64,000 nt of DNA. Origin: JAAXKN01 sp036261625 (GTDB lineage Bacteria > Bacteroidota > Ignavibacteria > Ignavibacteriales > SURF-24). The first letter of the stretch is position 1; every line of letters begins with the position of its first letter. The notes under the pieces are model-generated. The model worked only from the letters and a program-made list of their open reading frames with translations. It was not told where the DNA came from and searched no databases. Shown in pieces: positions 17,621-27,528 of the stretch. The position numbers were made by a program, and so were the translations under genes. The stretch covers positions 1 through 64,000 of the forward strand of contig DATAKL010000047.1 in NCBI GenBank assembly GCA_036261625.1. The letters are read 5' to 3'.

Positions 17621-18154
17621 TTAAACTTTTACGACTTCAAAGTTTTTTTTCTTTAAATATTTTTCCATAATTATTCCGATTGCGATAAACACCGGGATTG
17701 TTAAAGCTGTTCTTAATAATGAAAACTTCAAGCCGAGAAAACTGATTTCAAAAGTGAGCATTGGCAGTTTCAAAGCCGAAAAAGCCCCCAGATAAATAAA
17801 TATGTTTCTAATGCTGGATCCTTTTTTCCATAAGATCTGTGCAACCGGGAAAGCGCCGTACAACGGACCTGCTTGCAATGCGGCAAATAATACAACCAAT
17901 ATTATCCCTTTTATGCCGGAGTATTCGCCAATATGCCTAGTCAAAGCGTCTTTCGGCACCCAAACATCAAACAAACCAATTAGTACAAATAACAGCGGCA
18001 GGAAAGTGAGCATTTCAACAAGAAAATTCATAAAATTATTTTCTGCAATATCAATTACCGGCTTAAAACCAAATACCAATGAATAAAGTACAGAAACAGT
18101 GAATAATCCAATTACAGACAAATCAAACAAATTATTTTTGACGAATTTTTTCAT
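17621..18154 (-). CDS. Half-size membrane permease, second of a pair
   Basis: About 177 residues with five hydrophobic helices. The blocks SGIKGIILVVLFAALQAGPLYGAFPVAQILWKKG and FLGLKFSLLRTAL (first block cut into its parts: SGIKGII, AGPLYGAFPVA, ILWKKG) match the layout of the upstream gene's product. I use the ATG at 18154, which overlaps the upstream stop codon as ATGA and has GGAAA in front. The product resembles one half of an ArsP-type (PF03773) permease, although no CxC motif is present. Two halves probably assemble into one transporter. The substrate is unknown; the cluster suggests a thiol, metal or metalloid compound. Confidence 0.75.
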   Translation of the reverse strand: MKKFVKNNLFDLSVIGLFTVSVLYSLVFGFKPVIDIAENNFMNFLVEMLTFLPLLFVLIGLFDVWVPKDALTRHIGEYSGIKGIILVVLFAALQAGPLYGAFPVAQILWKKGSSIRNIFIYLGAFSALKLPMLTFEISFLGLKFSLLRTALTIPVFIAIGIIMEKYLKKKNFEVVKV

Positions 18155-18630
18155 ATTAATTTCCACAAATTTCCGATTAGTAATCCAATGAGCAGGGCGC
18201 CTAGTAAGCTCAGGGCATTCCTAAGCAAAGTTACCTTCAATCCGAAATATTTTTTTTCAATCGGTATAGTTACAATGCCCACCATCATCAGAGTAGTAAC
18301 GAATACACCAACAATAGGATAACTGACGCCATTTTTTATCAAATACCCACATACCGGGTAGGCAATAAAACCCGGAATCAATGTTATAGAGCCTATTAAA
18401 GCCGCAAATATATATCCCATTATTCCTGAACTGTTTCCAAAATAGTTCAATAACATTTCCTTTGGGGAAAGGTATAGGACTGTGCTTATAATAATTATTA
18501 TTGAGAGCATAGCGGGTAATATTTTCAAAAACATGGAAATGCCCTTCTTTATTCCCATAAAGGTTTTTCTTCTGTCAAAGAAAAAAGAAATGATAATACC
18601 AATTAGTGTTGAAGTGATCAGGATGGTCAT
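18151..18630 (-). CDS. Half-size membrane permease, first of a pair
   Basis: A 159-residue, very hydrophobic protein with about five helices. It shares with the next gene the pattern SGIMGYI, then IPGFIAYPVCGYLIKNG, then KKYFGLKVTLLRNAL. It starts directly at the stop codon of the RND permease (TAAATG), so it is transcribed with the second efflux pump. The next half-permease overlaps its end by four bases. The tandem looks like a full-length permease split into two genes. A heterodimer is inferred from the tight coupling, not shown. Confidence 0.75.
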   Translation of the reverse strand: MTILITSTLIGIIISFFFDRRKTFMGIKKGISMFLKILPAMLSIIIIISTVLYLSPKEMLLNYFGNSSGIMGYIFAALIGSITLIPGFIAYPVCGYLIKNGVSYPIVGVFVTTLMMVGIVTIPIEKKYFGLKVTLLRNALSLLGALLIGLLIGNLWKLI

Positions 18631-21600
18631 TTACGCTTTACTCCCCCGGCTTTTTTCAAAAATGTAGTACAGGGCCGGCAAAAAAGAAAATACAAGTATT
18701 AAACCGAAGATCAGTCCGCCAATGACAGCAATTGCCATAGGCTTCAACAATTCAGTGCCTTCGCCAATACTTAAAGCAAGCGGAAGCAGCCCGATAATTC
18801 CAACTATGTCTGTCATTATAATTGGTCGAAGGCGGATTACAGATGCATTCTGAATCGCATCAAGCAGATTCATCCCCTGGCTTCTCAATTCATCAATAAA
18901 CGTGATAAGGAGAACGCCCTGATTAATTTCTATACCGGCAAGAATAATAAATCCGATCAGTACAGTAACACCAATCGGCTGATTAGTCAGATAAAGCGCC
19001 GAAGAAACCCCAATTAGTGAAAGCGGCACACGTATTAAAATCATTAACGGTTTTAAGAAACTCTCAAAGTTTATCACCAATATCACATATGCAAAAAACA
19101 TTGCCATTATTAAAATCATTATCATTGATTTGAAATTTTCCGCCAGCATTTGAGACTGTCCGCCGAAATGTATTGTATAACCGGAGGGCAGACTTCTATT
19201 TTTTAGCTTCTCTTTAATGATGTTTGTTGCTTCCCCAATGCTTACGCCGCTGACGTTTGCAGTTGCCTTAATAATTCTGTTCTGATTTCGTCTGTCAATT
19301 TCAAGAGGACCGGTTTGCTGAACAACTTCGGCAATGTTGCTTAAGTTTAAATTACCGCCGTTCGGAGAAATAAAAATTAAATCTTCCAAATCTTTTTTAC
19401 TCTTAATATTCTTTTCGTTTACCACCACACGAACCGGATAATAGTAGCCTTTCTCCTGGTATTGAGTGGGAACTACACCATCTACCATTGATTTTACATT
19501 AGCGGCAACCTGGTTTACATTAAAACCCAGGTCAATAGCTTTCTGCCTGTTAACAAATATTTGGTATTCCGGTTTCGTAATATCAATTGAAACGTCCACA
19601 CCCGTAAGGCCCTTTGTATTTTTAAGAATGCCGGCGACGTTGGCTGCGTTCTCATAAATGTTTTCCATTGATTCACTTCGCGGAGCAATTACTTCTACCT
19701 CAATATCGTAATCGCCAATCATTGGAATGCCCTTCATCTTGGTATGTGCCACTTTTATTTTAGCACCGGGGAACTTTACTTTTTGCTGAACAAGCGGAGC
19801 AAGTCTTTGCACAAATGCATCGGTATTCATATTCCTTTTTGAAGGCGGCACAAGTTGAATATCAACCTCGCCTTCGTTTGCATTTTCATAAGTTACAAGT
19901 CCCCAGACTCTGCCGCCTGAGAGCGAAGAATATTTCTCAATTCCCGGCTGGTCCTTAATAACCTCTTCAATTTCCTGAACTGCCTTGTCTGTTTGTTCCA
20001 TTGAAGCACCGGTGGGCATTTTCACTTTTACCATTATTGAGCCATCGTCGGCTTTGGGCAGAAATTCAGAACCGACGTTCTTCAAGAAATAAATCCCGAT
20101 GATAAAAAGAACACCGGTTAATATCATTACAACCCATCTCAGCTTTAGGGAATGTTTAAGAAATGGCTTATATACTGATATTATTCTGTTCATCAAATCG
20201 TCAACACGCTTCGATATAAAGCCTTTTTTGACAGCAACTGGTTTTCCTTCCGGGAAAAGCAGTGCCGTCAGACTCGGTGTAATTGTCTGCGATACAGTCC
20301 GGGACAAAAGAATTGTGATTGCAATAATGATAATTAATTCACGGAAAAGTAGCGAGGCCATACCGGGAACAAGGAGAAACGGCAGAAATAGTGCAGCGAA
20401 AGTAAATGTTGCCATTGTAACAGCTTTCAATACCTGTGTTACTCCTTTTTGAACAGGATGCTTCTCCAATGGTTCTTCTTCCTGTATACGTGTAATGTTT
20501 TCCAGAACTATTACCGCATCATCAAGAAGGACTGTAATAGCCACTACCAAACCGCCTAAGGAAAATATATTGATTGAGAAGTTCAATAGCTTCATAAAGA
20601 AGAAAGTGCCGAGCAAAGTAACCGGCAGCGTAAGTGAAACTATCAGCACACGCCTCCAGCCGGATAAAAACAAACCTGTAACAATTACAACAAGAATAGC
20701 AGCTATAAGGGCCGCATCCCTTACTCCCGATACAGCCGAACGGATATAATCCGCCTGATCGTAAATAACTTCCATATTAATTGAGGCAGGCAATGATGCT
20801 TTTAATTCGGTTAATCTTTGATGAATATTCTCCGACACTTCAACGCTATTGGCAGCGGCTTGTTTAAAGACGGATAATTTAACACCTTCTCCACTATTCA
20901 TTTTTGTTTTTAGGCGTTGAACTGCACTTGCATCGCTTATATCTGCAATATCCTTCAGGTAAACAACTGAACCGTTCTGTGCTTTTGAAATGATAAGATT
21001 TTGAATATCAAAAACAGAACTAAATTCGCCAAGTGTTCTTGCAATATAATCTTTTTGCGCGCTTGTAATTCTTCCGGCCTGAAGTTCAATATTTTCATCT
21101 TTCAGCCGTTGCGCAACTTTATCGGGAGTAATTCCATAGGCCTGAAGTTTAAGGGGATTTAAGAGGACCCTGATTTCTCTTTTTAAACCGCCGCTTACCT
21201 CTGTCCCTGCAGTGCCTTCAACACTGGTAAATTGATCTTGTAATTGATTTTCAACGTAAGTCCTCAGTTTTGTTAAATCCATCGCTTCGGAAGTAACCAA
21301 CAGATCTATAACTGGAAGTTGTGAAGGATCTGCTTTCATTATAAGCGGCTCATCAGCATCTTTTGGTAACTGTTTCCGGACCATTCCAAGTTTTGCCAGC
21401 ACATCCTGGTAAGCCACATCCCTGTCGGCCTTGTAATCAAAATAAATAAGCAGTGTGTATAAACCTTCGGTGCATTGAGAATCCAAATAATCGAGGTTGT
21501 CAACCGTTGACATTTTTCTTTCGACTACTGTAGCTATATTATCTTCAATTTCTTCCGGCGTAGCGCCATTCCAGTTGATATATACTTTTATGAATGGATA

Positions 21601-21774
21601 AGTAATATCAGGAAGCAAATTTGTTGCAAGTCGCGAATAACCCAATATTCCAACCACAACAACTGCAACCATCATAATTATTACTGAAGCAGGTCTTTTT
21701 ATTGCATTAATAGATAGATTTCCCTTAAATCGAAATTCTTCGCCTGAATCCGGGGATCTTTTATTACCAGACAT
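18631..21774 (-). CDS. RND-superfamily efflux permease (second pump)
   Basis: A 1047-residue RND protein whose N-terminal helix begins near residue 30 and runs into the periplasmic domain at LATNLLPDITYPF. TM4 has the double-Asp VLLDDAVIVLENI. The later helix reads GIEINQGVLLITF, with Asn where AcrB has its relay lysine, a difference from the first pump (2333-5422) that points to another RND subgroup. The gene follows its adaptor with no gap (TAAATG) and runs straight into the half-permease pair. Substrate unknown. Confidence 0.9.
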   Translation of the reverse strand: MSGNKRSPDSGEEFRFKGNLSINAIKRPASVIIMMVAVVVVGILGYSRLATNLLPDITYPFIKVYINWNGATPEEIEDNIATVVERKMSTVDNLDYLDSQCTEGLYTLLIYFDYKADRDVAYQDVLAKLGMVRKQLPKDADEPLIMKADPSQLPVIDLLVTSEAMDLTKLRTYVENQLQDQFTSVEGTAGTEVSGGLKREIRVLLNPLKLQAYGITPDKVAQRLKDENIELQAGRITSAQKDYIARTLGEFSSVFDIQNLIISKAQNGSVVYLKDIADISDASAVQRLKTKMNSGEGVKLSVFKQAAANSVEVSENIHQRLTELKASLPASINMEVIYDQADYIRSAVSGVRDAALIAAILVVIVTGLFLSGWRRVLIVSLTLPVTLLGTFFFMKLLNFSINIFSLGGLVVAITVLLDDAVIVLENITRIQEEEPLEKHPVQKGVTQVLKAVTMATFTFAALFLPFLLVPGMASLLFRELIIIIAITILLSRTVSQTITPSLTALLFPEGKPVAVKKGFISKRVDDLMNRIISVYKPFLKHSLKLRWVVMILTGVLFIIGIYFLKNVGSEFLPKADDGSIMVKVKMPTGASMEQTDKAVQEIEEVIKDQPGIEKYSSLSGGRVWGLVTYENANEGEVDIQLVPPSKRNMNTDAFVQRLAPLVQQKVKFPGAKIKVAHTKMKGIPMIGDYDIEVEVIAPRSESMENIYENAANVAGILKNTKGLTGVDVSIDITKPEYQIFVNRQKAIDLGFNVNQVAANVKSMVDGVVPTQYQEKGYYYPVRVVVNEKNIKSKKDLEDLIFISPNGGNLNLSNIAEVVQQTGPLEIDRRNQNRIIKATANVSGVSIGEATNIIKEKLKNRSLPSGYTIHFGGQSQMLAENFKSMIMILIMAMFFAYVILVINFESFLKPLMILIRVPLSLIGVSSALYLTNQPIGVTVLIGFIILAGIEINQGVLLITFIDELRSQGMNLLDAIQNASVIRLRPIIMTDIVGIIGLLPLALSIGEGTELLKPMAIAVIGGLIFGLILVFSFLPALYYIFEKSRGSKA

Positions 21775-22818
21775 TTATTTTTCTCCCTTGACTTTCGATG
21801 GCATCGGTTTCTGAACAACTACCTTCATATTATCCTTTAACATTTCCTGCCCAAGCGTAACAAGTCTTTGTCCCGAAGAAATTCCGCTGACTACCTCGGT
21901 AAAATCTTTTGTAGTAATTCCAGTGTGTATAATACGCTGATGTGCGATTGAACCATCAATAACAAATACATATTTTTCACCATTCGGCTTTGTGAGGATT
22001 GCATCATTAGGAACTACGAGAGCATTCTGTTTTGAATCTGTCACAAAAGTAAGAAGCGCCATCATGCCGGGCTGAAGTTTCTTCCCTTGTGAATTAACTT
22101 TTATTTCCAAAGGAATTGTTCTTGTAGCCGGATCTGTTTGCGGATTGATTAGAGATATCACTCCAGAGAATTCTTGTTCGGGATAAGCATCGATAGTAAC
22201 TTTAATCTTTTGACCGGGTCGTAATTTTGAATAAAGCTGATCATTTACAGATGTTTTTATAACCAGCGTTTTAAAATCCGCAATGGTTAATAACTGCTGT
22301 TTTGCAGTTACAAGGCTTCCCTGCTCAATAGATTTTTTCAGGACAATCCCGCTTATCGGGGCAATCACAGGAACCGGAAGTAATAGTTTTTCGCTGTATT
22401 TCAATTCCTCCAGAGCTTTATTTAATTCTACTTTGGCATTTTGATATTCGCTATCGCCTTCTTTCAGAGACGATATTTTCATTTTTGTTAAATCCACTTT
22501 ACTGGCAGCATTAGCGATTAGAGAAATTCTATCCTGAGAATTTATAAGTGCAATCTTTTGATTCTTTTTTACATTATCATTTTCTCTTAGCGTAAAGTTA
22601 TCAATGGCTCCATCTATTGGCGCCATTATATTTGAAACAACCTTTGCGTCAAACGAGCCGGGGAATTGGATAGTACTCTCAATCTTCTGTGGTTTCAACT
22701 CCAGTATTTTTACAAGCGGCGCTTTCGGTTTTGGCTTGTCAGTCCTTTCATCTTTTTTCGTGCAGCCGGTAAAGAATACCATAAGTGACAATATTGATAT
22801 TAATATTCTTATCTTCAT
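21775..22818 (-). CDS. RND periplasmic adaptor lipoprotein (second pump)
   Basis: I start at the ATG at 22818 (GGAAT in front), which gives a lipoprotein signal (SLMVFFTGCTKK) with the acylated Cys near residue 18. A Lys/Pro-rich linker is followed by the lipoyl halves (NVKKNQKIALINSQ and VPVIAPISGIVLKK) around a short coiled coil, then a barrel and a membrane-proximal domain (NALVVPNDAILTK). The hairpin is shorter than in the first adaptor. It forms a set with the RND permease after it and the TolC-like gene before it. Confidence 0.88.
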   Translation of the reverse strand: MKIRILISILSLMVFFTGCTKKDERTDKPKPKAPLVKILELKPQKIESTIQFPGSFDAKVVSNIMAPIDGAIDNFTLRENDNVKKNQKIALINSQDRISLIANAASKVDLTKMKISSLKEGDSEYQNAKVELNKALEELKYSEKLLLPVPVIAPISGIVLKKSIEQGSLVTAKQQLLTIADFKTLVIKTSVNDQLYSKLRPGQKIKVTIDAYPEQEFSGVISLINPQTDPATRTIPLEIKVNSQGKKLQPGMMALLTFVTDSKQNALVVPNDAILTKPNGEKYVFVIDGSIAHQRIIHTGITTKDFTEVVSGISSGQRLVTLGQEMLKDNMKVVVQKPMPSKVKGEK

Positions 22819-22934
22819 AATATTTATTCCATTATTTATTGAGAGGACTTCAATTTTCCTATACCGATTTTCCATCTTCCGCAGTCATCCTTCTCTAGTC
22901 TTTAACTTTTGCTTCGTCAGTACAAACCAAAGGA

Positions 22935-24257
22935 CTAGGGGGTCAATGCTATATCATCACTTCCAATGTTATAATTCAGCTCGGCAATTGCTATTAACCA
23001 ATCAATGACAATTTGATTGTAGTTTAACTTTGCCGTTGTCAGTATCGTCTCAGCATCCAGAACATCAAGGCTGTTTCCATTACCGACGTTGTATTTTAAG
23101 TTTGCTGTTATAAGACTTTCTTCGGCCAGCTTTACAATCTTGCTGCTCCCGCTCAGTCTGGTTTTATAATCTTCCAACTTCAGCATGTTGTTTTTAACAT
23201 TCGTTTCAAGCTGCTGGACAGCAGCATTTTCTGTTTCCTCTAAGGCGCTGATTTTAAGTTCTGTCTGTTCAACTTTATCCTGATAATTAGCCCCCCGGAA
23301 AAAAGGCAGCGAATAAGATAAAGTGATCCCCATATTCCAATTGAAATTACCCATCGGAAACTTTCCATCCTCAACATTTGAAATTCCAAAGGCGTAGATT
23401 GCCGGATAGTTATCCGCCTTATATAACAGTACCTCTTTATTTCTGAGTTCTTTCTGAGTATTAATATTTTCCAGATCAGGGTGTTGGGAAATCAGCCTAC
23501 TACTCAGTGCGGCAAAATTATAATTTATTTCCGAATATTTTTTCCACAACCCGTCTACATTATCCACCACGTCAAATGAATCAGGCATGGATTTTCCGCA
23601 AAGATAGTTCAGGTTGTTTTTCTGAACATCGAGCTGGATTTTTGCCTTAGCAAGGTCATCAAGTGCTATTTCTATCTGGACTTTTGCCTTAACAACATCA
23701 AGGTTTGAAACTTTGCCGATACTATAAAGAGCCTCGGCATTTTTCAGATGTTCTTTTAACTGGCTGATTGCCTCCTGCTGAATCTGAATGGCTCTTTTTG
23801 ACTTCAGGTATTCCAGATAGCTTTTCGTGATTGAATATGAAATTGACTGCTTTAACCTTCTGCCTGAGGCTTTATCAATATTAACCGATGTGAATGCATA
23901 TTCATTTTGAATTGCGTTTTTATTCCAGTCATAGACCAGCTGGTTTATTCTAAAAGCCGCATAAATATCGTTCAGGGAATTTCCAAGGAGTTTTTGTTTA
24001 CTTGGTAAAGCCCAATCCCACCTGGAAACATTCAGATCAACGAATACCTGTGGAAGATAATCCTTATTTAAATAATCTATTTGTTTAAAGCCGGCCTGGA
24101 TAGCCTTATCATTAGCCTTAAGCTGCGGATTGTTTTGGTAAGCCAGGCTGACAAGTTCGCCAAGGCTGTAGTATTTTTCTACAGATTGAGCAAATACAGG
24201 AGAATTCAGTAAAGTACTGACTAACAGTAAGGCCAATAAAAAGACGGTTCTTTTCAT
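22935..24257 (-). CDS. TolC-family outer-membrane efflux channel (second pump)
   Basis: A signal peptide ending SPVFAQ is followed by two TolC repeats: YYSLGELVSLAYQNNPQLKAN begins the first, and a GNSLDVLDAETILTTAKLNY block closes the second, both typical of the family. The length is 440 residues. The ribosome site (TTGAGGGAA) is clear. It is the first gene of a minus-strand pump set that continues through adaptor, permease and the half-permease pair. Confidence 0.88.
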   Translation of the reverse strand: MKRTVFLLALLLVSTLLNSPVFAQSVEKYYSLGELVSLAYQNNPQLKANDKAIQAGFKQIDYLNKDYLPQVFVDLNVSRWDWALPSKQKLLGNSLNDIYAAFRINQLVYDWNKNAIQNEYAFTSVNIDKASGRRLKQSISYSITKSYLEYLKSKRAIQIQQEAISQLKEHLKNAEALYSIGKVSNLDVVKAKVQIEIALDDLAKAKIQLDVQKNNLNYLCGKSMPDSFDVVDNVDGLWKKYSEINYNFAALSSRLISQHPDLENINTQKELRNKEVLLYKADNYPAIYAFGISNVEDGKFPMGNFNWNMGITLSYSLPFFRGANYQDKVEQTELKISALEETENAAVQQLETNVKNNMLKLEDYKTRLSGSSKIVKLAEESLITANLKYNVGNGNSLDVLDAETILTTAKLNYNQIVIDWLIAIAELNYNIGSDDIALTP

Positions 24258-24382
24258 TCTGCGTTTCCCTCAATTCCTAAAATAAACTCGCACATAATAA
24301 TCCGGAAGTATATTTACGTTTGCATTTCATGCCCGTATCAGGCTGCAATAGAATACTGGCAAAAAGGTCTCAGCATAATGCA

Positions 24383-25432
24383 CTAGTAAATTAAATTAAA
24401 TATATAGCCTACCGTTACAATTCCTATAGCTACGATTCCTACAAAGATAATTATCAACTGTATCTTCAGGACCTTCTTCAGAATGATTGTCTCGGGAAGT
24501 GAAAGGCCGATTACACCCATCATAAATGCAAGGACTGTACCAAGTGATGCCCCCTTTTCCAGAAGTGCCTGGACAATTGGGATGATTCCTGCAGCATTGG
24601 AATACATAGGTACACCAAGCAGTACAGCTGCAGGGACAGACCACCAGACGCTTTTACCCATAAGTCCTGCCATAAAATTTTCAGGCACATAACCGTGAAT
24701 TCCAGCGCCAACGGCAATACCTAATACAATATAGATCCATACCTTAGCGACAATTTCCTTTACAGCATCAAAGCCGGAGGTAATCCTTTCAGAAAATGGA
24801 ATCTTCTCCTCTGAAGTCTCCTGATGTCCGGCTTTTATCTGGTATACCCAATCTTCAACATACCGCTCTAACTTCAGGCGGCCGATAATGTATCCCGAAA
24901 GCATTGCGATTATCAGCCCCGTTGACATATATAACAGAGCTGTTTTCCATCCGAAGAGCCCGAACAAAAGAACAAGGGCTACTTCATTTACCATTGGGGC
25001 TGCAATGAGGAATGAGAATGTAACGCCAAGCGGGACCCCTGACTCGACAAAACCAAGAAATAGCGGGATGGCCGAGCAAGAGCAGAATGGGGTTACGATG
25101 CCAAGCATGCTTGCAAGAACATTTCCGGTAAAATGATTTTTGCCTCCTAAAAGTCTTCTTGTCCTTTCAGGAGAAAAGTAAGTCCTGATTATTCCGACAA
25201 CAAAAACAATTAGCGTCAGCAGAAGGAGCACCTTTGGCACTTCAAAAATGAAGAACCTGACGGCTTCTGTAAGCGGAGCAGTTCTACTCATGGACATGAC
25301 GTCAAATACAAGGAAGTTTATAAAAGGTTCAAGAAATAAGTATATTAGAGCCCACAGGGGAAGGAGCAAAATAAGCAGATATGTCTTTTTTCTGCTTTCA
25401 TGTACAGGAATCATTTTTTCCGCAGTTTCCAC
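24383..25432 (-). CDS. arsP: ArsP-type permease (PF03773 family)
   Basis: The 349-residue membrane protein has about eight to ten helices and the family's cysteine motif TPFCSCSAIPLF in the first half. The second half contains GVPMYSNAAGIIPIV, followed by GLSLPETIIL. PF03773 includes ArsP, which exports trivalent organoarsenicals, and related metal exporters. It is the last gene of the arsenic operon, right after ArsM, which makes methylated arsenicals; export of methylarsenite is therefore the most likely role. The substrate is inferred from context. Confidence 0.8.
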   Translation of the reverse strand: METAEKMIPVHESRKKTYLLILLLPLWALIYLFLEPFINFLVFDVMSMSRTAPLTEAVRFFIFEVPKVLLLLTLIVFVVGIIRTYFSPERTRRLLGGKNHFTGNVLASMLGIVTPFCSCSAIPLFLGFVESGVPLGVTFSFLIAAPMVNEVALVLLFGLFGWKTALLYMSTGLIIAMLSGYIIGRLKLERYVEDWVYQIKAGHQETSEEKIPFSERITSGFDAVKEIVAKVWIYIVLGIAVGAGIHGYVPENFMAGLMGKSVWWSVPAAVLLGVPMYSNAAGIIPIVQALLEKGASLGTVLAFMMGVIGLSLPETIILKKVLKIQLIIIFVGIVAIGIVTVGYIFNLIY

Positions 25433-25550
25433 GTTATAACCTCTTAGGTTAACAAATTTGATGGTCTAAAAGATTGCACATGACTTAAAGATCAGGAACA
25501 GGCCAGGTGCGGCCTGTTCCCCCAAGCTTTAAGCATCTGTAAGTATTTAA

Positions 25551-26396
25551 TTATTTCTTATATCCGACTACAGTAATACTGAAGATCCCCTTACTGCCTG
25601 ATTTGTAATTATTTACTTTCTCTTCAGGCATGAATCTAATCAGTGTTTCCAATGGAAGATCGATGATCTTTGACTTCTTTATCTCAACCTCAGTAAACCC
25701 GGCTTTGGCTATCCTGCCTAAATAATCTTCCTGCTGGAGGGCTCCGGCAACGCAGCCTGCATACATTGCTGCCGACCTGCTTAATGCTTCTGGTAGTTCG
25801 CACTTTTGCACAATGTCAGACACGCAGAAGTGCCCACCAGGTTTTATTATCCTGAACATCTCGGAAAAAGCTTTGTCCTTGTCGGGCACAAGATTCAGCA
25901 CACAGTTGCTTACAACAACATCAGCTATATCATTATCCAATGGTATTTCCTCAATCTCGCCGAGATAAAATTCAACATTTGTAAAACCAAGCTTTTCTTT
26001 ATTCCTGTTTGCCTTTGCAACCATCTCGGGAGTCATATCAATGCCGATAACTTTACCATTCTCACCCGTAATCGATCTTGCAACAAAAACGTCGTTGCCA
26101 GCACCAGACCCCAGGTCAACAACCGTATCGCCTTTTTTTATTGCTGCAAACTGTGTCGGCAGGCCGCAGCCCAGATTTAAGTCAGCTTCGGCAACATAGC
26201 CCTGAAGGTGGGTATATTCATCACTCATGATAGTATAGTTGACATCATCCGAGGAGCCTCCGCAGCATGAAATGTTTACTAGCTCTGAGGAAGAACCTCC
26301 ACCGCAGCAGCACGATGAACTTGATTTTTCAGACTGGGATGCTATCTGTCCATATTTTTCTTTTACAACTTCTTTAATTTCTTTATCGTTATTCAT
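25551..26396 (-). CDS. arsM: Arsenite S-adenosylmethionine methyltransferase
   Basis: The 281-residue protein has the SAM-binding motif VVDLGSGAGNDVFVA and the three conserved substrate cysteines of ArsM: NLGCGLP (Cys77), VSNCVLNL (Cys165) and YAGCVAGAL (Cys215). The N-terminus has an extra run of cysteines (SSSCCCGGG and ISCCGGSS) common in bacterial ArsM and possibly arsenic-binding. It methylates As(III) to mono- and dimethyl species in the cytoplasm. It sits between the ACR3 exporter and an ArsP-type permease, in the same operon. Confidence 0.92.
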   Translation of the reverse strand: MNNDKEIKEVVKEKYGQIASQSEKSSSSCCCGGGSSSELVNISCCGGSSDDVNYTIMSDEYTHLQGYVAEADLNLGCGLPTQFAAIKKGDTVVDLGSGAGNDVFVARSITGENGKVIGIDMTPEMVAKANRNKEKLGFTNVEFYLGEIEEIPLDNDIADVVVSNCVLNLVPDKDKAFSEMFRIIKPGGHFCVSDIVQKCELPEALSRSAAMYAGCVAGALQQEDYLGRIAKAGFTEVEIKKSKIIDLPLETLIRFMPEEKVNNYKSGSKGIFSITVVGYKK

Positions 26397-26429
26397 ATAA
26401 CTAAATCCTTTCTCACAAAATTTAATAGT

Positions 26430-27509
26430 TTATTTCGCAGCCGTGCTAAAATTGTTCGTTTTAACTTCACCAGGGAAATACTTTTTCTGAATCCATAGAG
26501 CCACGTTTACAAGACTTATCAGCACAGGCACTTCCACCAGTGGACCTATTACAGCAGCAAACGCCTCGCCAGAGTTAATGCCGAATACGGCAATTGCAAC
26601 AGCTATTGCCAGCTCAAAATTATTGCTTGCAGCAGTAAAGGATAGAGTTGCTGTTTTCGAATAATCCGCCCCCACCTTTCGTCCCATATAAAAAGACACA
26701 AAGAACATTATTACAAAGTAGAATACCAGAGGAATTGCTATTCTTACAACATCTAGCGGGATTTTCACTATATATTCCCCTTTAAGGGAAAACATTACGA
26801 TAATTGTAAAGAGCAGTGCTATAAGAGTAATCGGGCTGATCTTGGGAATAAAGACTTTTTCATACCAGGCTTTCCCCTTTGCCTTAAGCATCACAAATCT
26901 TGTTATCATTCCGCCGAAGAATGGAATGCCGAGATAAATGAACACGCTCTTTGCTATCTGAGCTATTGTTATATCTACAGCAAATGTCTTAAGCCCGAGC
27001 CACGATGGGATCACTGTCAGGAATACGTAAGCATATACCGAAAAGAACAGTACCTGGAATATGGAGTTAAATGCCACGAGGCCTGCTGCATATTCTGTAT
27101 CCCCCTTTGCAAGCTCATTCCATACAATTACCATAGCAATACACCTTGCAAGACCTATCATAATAAGTCCTGCCATGTATTCAGGGTAGCTCTGAAGGAA
27201 TATTATTGCTAAAACAAACATTAGGACTGGCCCAATTATCCAGTTCTGAATAAGTGATAATGACAGAACTTTTACATTCCTGAACACATCAGGCAGTTCC
27301 TCATATTTTACCTTTGCTAAAGGCGGATACATCATTAAAATCAGACCGACCGCAATCGGTATGTTTGTTGTCCCCGACTGAAAGCTGTTCCAGAAGTTCA
27401 CAATGCCCGGGAAAAGGTATCCTGAAAACACTCCGATAAACATTGCAAGGAATATCCAGAGTGTAAGGTACCGGTCGAGGAATGAAAGTTTTTTGGTTAA
27501 GGTGCTCAT
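26430..27509 (-). CDS. acr3: ACR3-family arsenite efflux transporter
   Basis: At 359 residues and ten hydrophobic helices it has the size and the signatures of ACR3. These include MIGLARCIAMVIVWNELA with the essential cysteine, ALLFTIIVMFSLKG and SFTAASNNFELAIAVAI. It exports As(III) (and possibly Sb(III)) as the oxyanion from the cytoplasm. It follows the mini-redoxin and ArsC genes, completing a reduce-then-export path for arsenate. Confidence 0.95.
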   Translation of the reverse strand: MSTLTKKLSFLDRYLTLWIFLAMFIGVFSGYLFPGIVNFWNSFQSGTTNIPIAVGLILMMYPPLAKVKYEELPDVFRNVKVLSLSLIQNWIIGPVLMFVLAIIFLQSYPEYMAGLIMIGLARCIAMVIVWNELAKGDTEYAAGLVAFNSIFQVLFFSVYAYVFLTVIPSWLGLKTFAVDITIAQIAKSVFIYLGIPFFGGMITRFVMLKAKGKAWYEKVFIPKISPITLIALLFTIIVMFSLKGEYIVKIPLDVVRIAIPLVFYFVIMFFVSFYMGRKVGADYSKTATLSFTAASNNFELAIAVAIAVFGINSGEAFAAVIGPLVEVPVLISLVNVALWIQKKYFPGEVKTNNFSTAAK

Positions 27510-27528
27510 TTTATTGCTTTCGTTAATT

